Origin: Acanthornis magna
Taxonomy: Eukaryota; Chordata; Aves; Passeriformes; Acanthizidae
Length of the DNA stretch: 64,000 nt
NCBI GenBank assembly: GCA_036785705.1
Contig: JAWUZG010000159.1
Span: forward strand, 1,116,001-1,180,000
Reading direction: 5' to 3'
The position numbers were made by a program, and so were the translations under genes. Within the stretch, counting starts at the first letter, position 1, and each line of letters starts with the position of its first letter. Positions 11,098 through 21,600 of the stretch are shown one piece after another. The notes beneath the pieces are model-generated. The model searched no databases, was not told where the DNA came from, and saw nothing but the letters and a program-made list of their open reading frames with translations.

Positions 11098-12099
11098 ATG
11101 CCCGTCGAGGCGCTGCAAGCCGGTGACACCATGAAGGGGGTGACGGTGTCGGCGCCTTTCACCTCGGCCATGCCCGTCCGCATCCTCCGCAAAGGGCCCG
11201 CGTATTTCCGCCGGCACGCCGAGCCGGGCGCCGGGAAACCCAGCGCAGTGGAGAGGCTGGAGGCCGACAAGGCCAAGTATGTGAAGAGCCAGAGGGTCGC
11301 CAGCACCAAACAGGAGCCGGTGAAGCCACTGCTGCTCAAGCAGCCTCTCTTCACGCCCGGGGTGCGCCGGGCTGTGCTCACCCCCAGCCGCAGGGCACCC
11401 CCGGGGCCGCGCCGCGCCGAGGCTGCCAGCCCGAAGACCTCCCTTGACCTGGAGATCCTCAACAACCTCATCAACCTCTGTGACAGCCCATTCCCTAAGG
11501 CGGAGAGCCCTCTGGCCAGGGAGTGCAGGTGGCGGGCGGAAGCGCCGGCGGTGGAGGGGGCTGTCAAGCCACCGGAGAGCCCGGCCAGCACCAAGCCCCC
11601 AGGCAGTGTGGCCGTGCGGAGGGTGGACGTCCGTCCCTGTGGAGCTCCGCGGAGCCCAGTGACACCGATGCCTGCATCCCCCATCCCAGGCGGGCTGCCT
11701 GTGACCCCATCGCGGAGCTCACCTGCCCGCCCTGAGAGCGCCCGCCGGCAGCCGCTGCTGCACCGCTCCAAGTCGGACCTGAGCGATCGGCTCTCACGGG
11801 CCACCGCCGACCTGGAGCGCTTCTTCAACTACTGTGGCCTTGACCCCGAGGAGATGCAGGACATGGGGGCTGAACGCTTCGCCCGTGCCAGCTCCGACAT
11901 CGTGTCCCTCAAGTTCCACAGCGTGAGCACGGCCAGCTCGGAGGGTGGCCACTCTCCGCCCAGCGCTGCCACGCCGGAGGGGCGGCCGGCCGAGCGTGTG
12001 CCCTACGGCATCTCCATCATCGAGCGCAACGCCCGTGTCATCAAGTGGCTCTATGGGCTGCGCCAGGCCAGGGAGCCCCAGCAGGTCTCTGATGTGTAG
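11098..12099 (+). CDS. FAM110A: FAM110A, centrosome/spindle-pole associated protein
   Basis: Member of the FAM110 family, whose characterised members localise to centrosomes and spindle poles. One uninterrupted coding exon, as in mammals, gives 333 residues; human FAM110A is about 295. Conserved blocks in order: [16 protein letters not shown] at residues 49-64, KQPLF...VLTPSRRA at 81-100, the SKSDLSDR phospho-type motif at 224-231, [12 protein letters not shown] at 241-252, and the C-terminal hallmark [20 protein letters not shown] at 301-320. The middle (about 100-220) is Pro/Ser/Arg-rich and probably disordered. The start at 11098 has A at -3; a second ATG at residue 12 also has good context. 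The frame stays open upstream to 10687, but that part is GC-rich promoter sequence without family similarity and is not included. Confidence 0.95.
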   Translation: MPVEALQAGDTMKGVTVSAPFTSAMPVRILRKGPAYFRRHAEPGAGKPSAVERLEADKAKYVKSQRVASTKQEPVKPLLLKQPLFTPGVRRAVLTPSRRAPPGPRRAEAASPKTSLDLEILNNLINLCDSPFPKAESPLARECRWRAEAPAVEGAVKPPESPASTKPPGSVAVRRVDVRPCGAPRSPVTPMPASPIPGGLPVTPSRSSPARPESARRQPLLHRSKSDLSDRLSRATADLERFFNYCGLDPEEMQDMGAERFARASSDIVSLKFHSVSTASSEGGHSPPSAATPEGRPAERVPYGISIIERNARVIKWLYGLRQAREPQQVSDV

Positions 12100-12654
12100 C
12101 AATGCCATGGTGGGCACTTGGGATGGGTTGCTCATGAGCAGGAAATGCTGGATGGGGACAGAGGCTGTGCTGCGTGGGGAGCAGGGACCTCTTGGCGGTG
12201 ACAGGACCCTTGAACTCAGAACTCGGCCCTCTTGTGCCACAGCATCACTGGCCCGGTGTGGTGGCCATCCATCATCAAACCCCTGTGCCAGCACTGGAGA
12301 GCCAGGTCCCTGCAAGCCTGTGGGAAGGCAGAGGACACGTGTCCCTGGATGTGTGGCTGGTCCCCAACACCCACGGGGCCTCATGTGGCTGCCCTGCCTG
12401 CACTGCTGGCAGCTCCTGCCTGTCCTGCTCCTCACCAGCACCCAGGGGTGGGGTGCAAGGGGCTGGTTCCGCCTGCATGGAGCAGGGACACTACACTGAG
12501 AAAGGAGCTGCCCCCTTGCAGCCTCCACCGAGGGGGTCCCACTGCCTGGGGTGGTGGCCACATCCTGGTGGTCCCATCTTATTGCTGAAGAAAAGCCTGG
12601 TGCTTTGAGGGGTGAGGGGGAAACCTGACCCCCTGCTTCAGCTGCCCAGGGCTA

Positions 12655-12702
12655 TGTGTCTGTGTGTCTGTGTGTGTGTGTCTGCGGGTGTCTGTGTCCC
12701 CC
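12655..12702. repeat. TGTG/TGTC microsatellite in FAM110A 3' UTR
   Basis: Alternating GT with interspersed CT gives a run of about 48 bases, interrupted by GCGG. It is transcribed as part of the FAM110A 3' UTR if the poly(A) site at 12833 is used. Confidence 0.8.
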
Positions 12703-12832
12703 CCAGCTGCCAGTGGGCACGAAGCCCCCACCATGCTGGGCCTGGTATTTATGAAGACAATAATTCCTCTTTTCTACTCTTTTTCCTGATGTTTGATCTG
12801 TAAATAATAACAATGATAATGCAGCTGGTTTT

Positions 12833-12838
12833 ATTAAA
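12833..12838 (+). other. FAM110A: Poly(A) signal ATTAAA for FAM110A
   Basis: The hexamer lies about 735 bases after the stop codon in an A/T-rich patch and is followed 15-30 bases later by a GTGTGTTG-type downstream element. No better signal was seen between the stop and this point. Confidence 0.65.
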
Positions 12839-12855
12839 TGCCTATGTTTTGGAGG

Positions 12856-14684
12856 CTGTGTGTTGTCTCTTGAAGAGGTGGAGGTCGGGATGGGACAGGG
12901 ACCCTTGGGGTGCCTGTAGCTCTACAGGGCTGTGGGTGCTGAGCGGATGGGTGCTGGCAGGGAATCATGGGTTCCATGTTGCAGTGTGCCAGCGCGGGGC
13001 CCGGCGGGCACGGCAGAGCGGCGGTTGGGTCTGGCAGGTCCCGGCAGAACCCCAGCCATTGGGATTCCCCTCTGTGCCATGCACCCTCCCCTGCCTCCTT
13101 CCCTCGCTCCAGAAAAGCTTGGCCGGGTCCCGGCTCCCCCAGAACTGGGAGATGGGGGCGGCAATAGCAGAGACCTCCCAGGTGGGCTGGGATGAAAGTC
13201 GGTGCAGGGAGTGCTTTGAAGATGAAAAGCACCTGTGTGTTCTCCCAGGGCAGTCTCACATGGCACTGCAGCCCCCCCAGCACCTCAGGTGCCACCTGTG
13301 CTCTGAGGTCCCCATGCTCCTGATGTGTGCCACGCAGGCAGGTGTCTGCTGGGGAAGGTGACATCAAAGCCACCACTACTTGCACCTGGGGGATCCTACC
13401 TGGACCCTGGACATTCTGCTGCCTCTCTCTGGTGCCAGCCCCCTCAGCAGCTACTGGCCAAGGCAGCACCAGGGGTCCCTTGACAGGGGCTTCCATCCAG
13501 CGCTTGGGGTCCCCTGAAAAGCCTCATGAAGAAGCATTTACCAACCTCTCTTGATTCCTGCCCTCTTTCGTGTCTACCCAGATCCCCTGCCTGGGGTGCA
13601 GGATCCGTCTGACTCCTGCTGGGGTATTGTCAGGTCTGGCTCCTGGGAATGTGGAGGGCAGCACGTGGTGTCAGGACCTGGTGACAGGACATGGTGACAG
13701 GACACAGGGATGACATCTGGCTGTGAGTCAGGCTGTGGGGAGGACACACACAACCAGGGGATCCTTAATTATGGCACATGGGGCACTGGGTGCCTCCCCA
13801 AGGAAAACACCCCAGAAACCAGAGGGTGACAGGGACCCTGGGCACCTGCTCGGGGGACAGGTTTTGCCCTTGGGGAAATCTTTGAGGGAACCAGATCCTC
13901 ACTGGTGGCTGGGACCGGCTGTGCTGCCGGATTCCTCAGCCTGGTGTGTCCCGGGGCTTGGTCTAAATTTGCTGCTATGGCTAAGGAGAAGGTGGGGGGG
14001 GCCCTCCCCAGTCCCCAGCCAGGCAAGGGCTGAGCAACCACATGTCCCCCAGGTGCTTCCAATCCTTTGTGTGGCTCTGGTGTCCCGTGTCCTGCATGAA
14101 TGGGAGCTGACATGGTCAGCCAAAGCCCTGTGAGCTCATATGTGCATGCATGAACCTGTGCGTGCAGGACGTGTGCGTGTCTGTTTGTCCATGCACACAT
14201 GTGTTTGAGAGCAGTATTTTATGTGCGCACACAGATGTGCAGACAGCAGCCGTGTTCCCCAGGCAGGAGTCTCCATCTGACCTCCACCCATGGGACTGCC
14301 AGCATGAAAACCCGGCACAGACGTGTTCTGATGCGCGTGTTCCCCCCGGAATGCCCCCCCTGTCGCGTCTCCTCGCTGGGGACAGCAGGAGAGCCCTGTG
14401 CTCCCTATCGCTTTCCCTGGCAGCTGCTTCCTGGTGGCTCCAGTTTCATGGGGAGCACAGCTGAGCCCGTCGGTTATTTCCAGGCAGGAGGGACAGCCGG
14501 GGAAATGTCCATCACCCTCACCCTCTGTGCTGAGATTCCCCATGGGTGCCCCATGCGCAGGCAGGAGGTGCAGGCAGGCAGCCAGGACAGAAGGAAAACC
14601 GGCAGCACCGCCCCCCGTGTTTTCCATTTTTTAATTATTCCCCACTGATGAGCATCTTCTGGAAACGCCAACAACGTCACGTGC
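12856..14684. other. Intergenic, convergent 3' ends of FAM110A and ANGPT4
   Basis: No gene recognised. The two flanking genes are convergent, so this is the gap between their 3' ends. An A/T-rich patch at about 14620-14710 contains a TAATTAG homeodomain-type core and the possible ANGPT4 poly(A) signal. Confidence 0.5.
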
Positions 14685-14690
14685 TTTAAT
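14685..14690 (-). other. ANGPT4: Possible poly(A) signal for ANGPT4 (ATTAAA, minus strand)
   Basis: ATTAAA on the minus strand is followed by a GTTGTTGG-like tract. It would give ANGPT4 a 3' UTR of about 1 kb. It is the first reasonable signal after the stop, but competing A/T-rich sequence near 15550-15575 was not excluded. Confidence 0.35.
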
Positions 14691-15676
14691 CAGTGTTAAT
14701 TAGCGGGTGCCTCGGGACAGTGATGAGGGCAGGCAGCAGGAGCCCCCCCGCTGCTGCGTGCACAGCCGGTGTCGGTGCCAGCACCCACCACCTCCTGCCT
14801 CCCAGCCCCATATTAACCCGCAGCCCCCTCCCCACCCACGACCCCCCAGCCCCTTCCTGCCAATCCTGGGGCCCTGCTGGCCCCCTGCCAGCACGGTGTC
14901 TGCTCCCAGCAAGCGCCTTCCAGTGCTTGGCCACTGACCATCCCAGGACTGGTGTCCCTTGAGGGTTCCCAAGGACAGCCCCTGCTCTTCCTGTCCTCTC
15001 TGGGAGCTGGAGACACTCAGCCCCATCCTGTGAGGAGCAGTGCCTGTCCTGCTGTGCATGGGGACAATGGCTCGGGCCATGCTTGGAAGGGGACAGCCTG
15101 TGGCCCTCTGCATGGCTGTGTCTGGATGAAAAGGGAAGGAAGGATGTCACCAGGCCCCATGCTCATGAGGATTCCTGTCCCACACAGCTCCTCCAATCCT
15201 GAAGGAAAGAGGGATGGTGGGGGATTTACAATATCCAAAACCAGTGAAAAGGCAAAGCCCCCATCATGTCTGGGGGTCCCTCTGAATGCACATGGTTGCA
15301 GGGGTTTTCAGACCCCCATCATTGGGGGGGTCTTGTTCTTTGTCCCCAAGACAAAACCCTGAGGCCCAGCAGAAATTCGGGGAGAGAAGCTGAGGTGGAA
15401 TCAGGGGGTTTCCATATGCTGGAGCCCACTTTGGCAGGTCTGGCTTTGTCCCACTCCAGCTCCTGCAGCTCCAGCTCCTGCAGCACCCTTCACCCCTGCC
15501 TACGGTTCCTCCAGCATGGCTGTGGTGGCCTGCAGGCTTCTGGAAAATGGGATAAACAAGAGTAAAAAATATAACTCATGGCAAAGGTTCCCTGCAGCAG
15601 CTGGGGCATCTTAGCCACCGCCAAGCATCCCTTGTCCCGGACTTCTCCCTCAGTGCTGGCACTGGCCGCAGGCACG

Positions 15677-18600
15677 TTAGAAGCTGGTGGGTCGGATCAT
15701 CATGCGGGTGCCCTTCAGGGAGTAGCTGGGCCCCTGGAAGTGGTGCCAGCGGATGCCGTTGAGCTTGCGGATGTTGTTCCGGGCTGGATAGTAGATGCCA
15801 TTCAGGTTGGAGAGGCCACAGGCATCGAACCACCATCCTGTGGGGAGGCAGCAGGGCGGGAGGCTGGCATCGTGGGCAAGCACCCATGGGAGCTGTGTAG
15901 GGGTGTCCCCCTGCTCCACTCACCTCCTGAAAGCATTTGGGCACACTTGCAGAGACAGTTGTCATTGTCGGCGTCACGGGTGCTGAATCGGGTGCCCTGC
16001 AGTGCCAGGCCACTCTGCTGCCCGGCAGTGCCGCTGTAGTTCTGCAGTGACAGCCTGTGCCCAGCAGGAACACAGCCACTGTCACTCTCAGCTGCTGGGG
16101 GACCACATATCTCCCATCACTGCTCAGGGGCCAAGGGCTGCCATGAGCTGAACAAGAGGGATACAGGCAGAGATCCTGCAGTTCCAGCTTGGCCTTTTGT
16201 CCTGGGGCTCCCCAAGGGTAGAGGTTGTGCTATGCTGGGGCAGAGAGGACCCCCCAAGACTCCTGCAGTCCTCGTTGCTGGGGGTCAGCTCACTGCATGC
16301 ATAGGATGGATGGCTCAGGGGATGTCTGGGGTCTGGTTCTCCCTCTAGCCCAGCAGTGAAAGCCCCCAGCTGCCAGCCCCCTGCTGCCCATGGCCAGGAG
16401 CACACGGTCATGGCAAGCTGGGCATTGGGAGCACAGGATCCTTCCCTGGGCATGGACAGCCCGGGGATGCCCAACACCCCTGGGAGTGCCTGGTGGCCAC
16501 AGCTGCTTCACCTCCCTTGCCCAAACAACGAGCCCCAGTGCAAGTACCCAGGTTGCTGCCTGGGATAGGAGCTCCCACTGGGATGGCAAATCCCACTGCC
16601 TGGATGCAATTTTATGCATTAAAAATCTACTTCTCAGGAGCCCAGGGAGAGATGAAAGTGTCACAGCAATGTGCCTGGCCCCTGGTATCATAACTACACC
16701 AGGACAACCCAGTGAAGCCCCAGGTGATCCTGCACCTCTCTGGGGCACCACATCCAGCCCTTGCCCCTGGCCACTGCTGCCTACAGGGCTTGGGGACAGG
16801 TGGACATGGGGAGTGCTGGGTGGCTGTCCCCACAGTGCCCCTCTCCTACCTGTAAAACTGCCGCTCGCTCCCCAGCTGGAATTTCCCGTAGTGGGCATAC
16901 ACCTGGCTGCCCTCCCAGTCCTGCAGCTCGACCCGCAGGGCGTAGGGCACCCGGCTCGTCAGCAGGTGCACGGCCTCGTTCCCCAGCCAGTACTCTCCCG
17001 CCGCGTCCCCGAAGCCCTGGGGAGCAGCAGGGTGGGTGAGTTCAGGGTGCCTGAGGTGCCCCCAGGGTGTCCCCCTCCCCGGTCATGCACACACCTGCTT
17101 GTACTCCCTCCAGCTCCTCTGGAAGCTGAGGCTGCCGTTGGCACGAAGCTGGATGATGGTCCAGCCCCCTCGATCTGTCTCCATGTCACAGTATGCCTGC
17201 AAGGGGAGTGAGGGACAGGCTGGGGATGGCTTGGAGTGGGTGGCCAGGTGCATTCCTGCGAGGCTGGGCACCTCAGCATGGGTGCTCCATGGGTGCTAGG
17301 GCTGGCTGAGGGGTTCACAAGGGTGTGCCATGCCCAGCGCCTGGCTGGGGGGTCTCTCCTCCCTCCATGGCTGTGAGCAGGGTCCAGGATTTGGTTCTCA
17401 CAGGTCAGGGTGCCTTTAAAATCGTTTTTATACCCCCATTTGGAAGGCTGTGCCAGCCCTGCTTTCAACCCATGGGTGCTGCCTTCACCCCTGATCTGCC
17501 CCCAATGCTGGAATGTGCCATGTGACAGGGATGACCACTCTGGTGTGCACTGGGTGGCACTGGGGTGGGCAACATCCCACGGTGCCTCAGGGGAGACCTC
17601 TCTGGGCTGTGCTCACCTTTTTGGGCTCGCTGAGGTTGGCAATGTGCAGGGTGTAGACGCCACTGGTGCGGATGCCCGCCCGGCGCACCTCGGCACAGTC
17701 CTGGAATTGCTGCTCCTGCCCAGGTGACATGGCTGCAGCAGAGGGGACAGTGAGAAGGCAGAAACCCTGCTGGTCTTGCAGCCCTGCCTGGTTTTGCTGC
17801 TCTTCCCTCTCCCTTTGGATGCCTTTGTGCTCATGGATTATTTTTCTTCCTTCTGTGCTATCTCCTGAGGGCTGGGTGAGGCAGCTGTGCCACCGGGGCT
17901 GCTGCCAGCCTGGGGCTTTGCTGTGGCTGGGAATGGCATGAGGCTATGGACTGTTCTCTGGGGGCTCCAAGGGGCTTCTCTGATGGAATGAGTGGATAAT
18001 TTTCTAGTGGAAGGTGTCCCAGCCCATGGCAGGGTGCTGGAATAAGATGAGCTTTAAGGTCCCTTCCAACCATTCTATGACTGAATGATTCTATGATATT
18101 TGAGGTGAAGCCACTCAAGCTGAGCTTTTAAGGGGCACCCAGGCACCCTCCTAGGAGGACGAGCAGCTTTCCATTGCCCCCACTCTGCCCGCACACCCTG
18201 CTCACCTCTGCCCTGGGAGACAAGGCGCACCAGGCTCTGGACAGACTGGAGGAGCTGGAGCTGCTGGCGCTGGAGCAGGCTGGTGTTGGCGCTGGCAGCC
18301 AGCAGCGTCTTTTCCATCTCCTCGATGGTGCCGCTCTGCCGGCTCAGCAGCCGCTGCAGCTTCTCCTTCTCTGAGTGGGCCCCCGCCAGCTCCGCCTGCT
18401 GCTTCGTCTCCATCTCCAGCACCCGCACCTCCAGGATGCTGGGAGTGGGATGCAGCGGTGATGGGGTGGCAGAGTGGACCCAGCTACAGCTGCGGTGTCC
18501 CAGTGTGTCTGCAGGGACCCGCTGCTGTCCCCATCCCCTGCTGCACCCCCTGAATTGCACCCTCACCTCTGGGATGTGCCCAGCCAGGGGAACCCAAAGC

Positions 18601-21600
18601 CCAAGAGGCCATGCTGAGGCTGTGCAACCCCCCAGGGATTCCAGGGGTTCAAGACCCCTCAAAGTGCAGTGTGAGGTGGGAAAGACCAGCCTCCCTGTGG
18701 GGTCCAAGGGCTTTGGGGGTCCCTGAGCCGCCCCAGCCCCTACTTGTTTCTGTACTGCAGCTTGTGGATCTCATTGGTCTGCAGCAGCAGCTGCTTCTCC
18801 AGCTTGGTGGTGGACAGGGAGTTCTCCTGGAGCTGCATCTCGATGCGCCACGTCTGATTCAGCACCTGCCTCGGGAGCAGAGGGGAGTGTTGGCATCAGC
18901 AGCCAGAGCCACACCACGTCCCTAGTGCCACCGGGCTGGCAGGTCTCTGGCACACAACCCTGGTACCTCTGCCACCGGTGCATTAAACCCTGCGTCACTT
19001 CAGGGAATTGTGTTTATCTGCAGACAAAGTGTGGCACCCATCACGGTCTCAGGGTGGGGGGGACGTGGGGACACGTGTGCCATACCTGGGCCTCCACGTC
19101 GGTGAGCTTGCGGCTCTGCTCGGCGCTGCGGTTGAGGAGGGAGCTGCCGATCTCCAGCATGGTGGCGGTCTGGTTCTGCGCCGCCGTCTGCCGCAGCTCC
19201 GCCATCTCTGGCTTCACATCGCTCTGGATGTAGCTCTCCAGCTGTGGAGGGGAGCGGGGATGCAGTGGGTCATGAGGGCACCTCACTGGCTCCTGTCTCA
19301 GCACCCCAGCTGAGCCTGGCACCACTGGGCACAGCCCCTGGCACAGCCCTGTGTCTCAGCATGGCTCGACCCACCTCAAGGCCCTTAGAATCTTATCAGA
19401 GGACAGTGAGAAGCGCTGCCAAAGGGGAGGCTCCTCAGGCATCGGCTGCCAAGATTCCTGGGTTATGGTACCAGCTAGGACCTGGCACGAGCTTATGCGT
19501 GCCCAGGTGTGCTGGCGAGCTGGGTCTGATGCCCAGCTGAGATGTCCTGTGCCAAGCAGCTGGGCAGGGAGTGGCTGGCATTGGCATTGGCATTGGCACT
19601 GGCATCAGCATCAACTGCCAGCCCCCAACCACTGGTTTCCCAGGGCTGGGGATATGGAGGGTGGGGGGCCACCATCAGCCAGGGAAGGTGGGTGTCCAGC
19701 ACCCGGTGCAGCCCCACCACGTGGAAGTACTCGGGGCTGAGAAGAAGCTGGCTGCAGACACAGCTCGGACACAGCTGAAATGACGCTTCCGCTTTCCCAG
19801 CCCGCGGGGGAGCTGCGTTTCCCAAAGGCTTTGCTATTTCTGGCAGCCCTGCCATGAGGTTCCCATTCAGCCCCTCCCCAGGGCGATGGCCTCGGTGGGG
19901 GCACGGTCCCTCGGCGGGGGCCACAGGGAACGGAAGGGGCCGCGCTGCCGCCCACGCTGGGAAAGCAGCCCCTGAGAGCAGGAGGGATGGGGGCTGCCCA
20001 GCTCCCTGCACCCCACAGATCCTGCAGTCCCTGCAATGCCCAGATCCTGCTCCCAGCCCAAGCTCTCCAGTGGTGCAGGCAGAGCCGCACATTCCCTGCA
20101 CCTCGCAGAGTTATGGACCAGAATCAGCAGGGTTGGGATGCTGCTCTCCCAGTGATGTGGAAAGCAGGCAGTGGTGCCGGGATGCTCGGCACTGTGGCGG
20201 GCAGGCAGCAGTGCTGGGATGTTTGGCATCGTGATGGGCAGCAGGGCCAGGACGTTCAGCACCATGGCAGGCAGCAGTGTCGGGATGCTCTGCATGGGAG
20301 CAGGGCCGGCAGCAGGCCAGGGCACAGGGCTCTGCACTTGTTTGGCATGACGAAATCCCACCAGTCCCTCCTGCCCTGCACCAGGCAGTCACAAAACCAT
20401 CACCCCACTTTGAACACCCATGTGGGGCAGGAGAGTCTTGGGGCTGGAAGGTCCCAGGGCTGGGTGTCCCAGCCAGCATTGCCTGCACCCGCTTCCCTGG
20501 GGATTTTCCCTCGCAGGAACGTGCTCTCAGGGAGGAAGCAGGGAAAGGTCGGAGAGTCGCGTCTGGAAAACATTTCCCCGAGCTGAGGGATTGCTGGAGA
20601 GTTTCCCTTTAACCACGTCGTTAATCTTGTTGCTTCACAGGGCTTGGGGAGGCCTTTTCTCCCTCTCAATCTTGCTTTTCGCTTTTTTAAAAAAAAAATA
20701 AACATATCTGTGCACTGAGGGCAGAACATACCCACGGAAAAGGTCAGGCTGGCACTGGGGAAGGCTGAGAGCCCTGGAGTTGGAGCCCTGGATCCTGGCC
20801 CCAGGAGCTCCCTGGGAGCTGGAGTGGGGCACAGTGTCCCCAGCCATGGGCGGCATAGGGGACACAAGTGGGACAGGCTCTGTGTTGAGGACAGGGAATC
20901 CGGGATCCCCCCTCCTTCATCTCATGGGTGCTGATGTGAGCTGGGCTCCCCTGGGCTCAGAGACTCCCTTCTCCACCATAGGGGAAGAGCAGCTGAGGGG
21001 AAAGCTGTGGCACTGTTTTGGTCACATCAAAACATCACCCCGGAGCAGGAGGAACCCCAGCCACTCGCTGTCCCCATGCTGGGATCCCATTGCCCACAGC
21101 TGGATCATCCTGTGCTGCCTTCTTGCAGCCACATCCCTCCCCTGTCCCTGACCCTATCCTGAAATGCCCTGGCATTTCTGAACATCCCACAAGCACCAGC
21201 TGGGGGATCCTTGTGCCAGAGGTGGTGGAAAACCCCCAACCTCTTGCCCATCCCAGGGTGAGCAGCATCAGCCCCTGTGCCTCAGGTGCCCCTGAGCTGC
21301 CAACCTGCCACTGCCCCACTGGAGACCCCATCCCACCCCAAGTCCCTCCTGGACCCAATGGCACCATCAAATGTTTGTGTTTGAACTAAAAATAATTCCT
21401 CCTGAGACAGGAGCAGCCAATGTGTCCTTGTGTGCTGGGCCCTCGCCATGTCCTCACCATGGGGTGCTGCACACGGGGAGGGTGGGCCAGGCCCCCAGTG
21501 CCATGGATGGGGGTTCTGGGGGAGGCTGGTGCTGGAGATGGCTGAAGGGGCCTGGGGAGCTCTGTTGGGTACCAGGAGACCTCCCAATTTCTCGGCACCC

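Larger units (their letters stand above)
12100..12855 (+). other. FAM110A: FAM110A 3' UTR
   Basis: Non-coding sequence runs from the TAG stop to an ATTAAA poly(A) signal at 12833-12838 that is followed by a GT-rich tract (about 12852-12870). It includes a TGTC/TGTG simple repeat at about 12655-12702 and an A/T-rich final segment. The 3' end is inferred from these signals. Confidence 0.65.
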
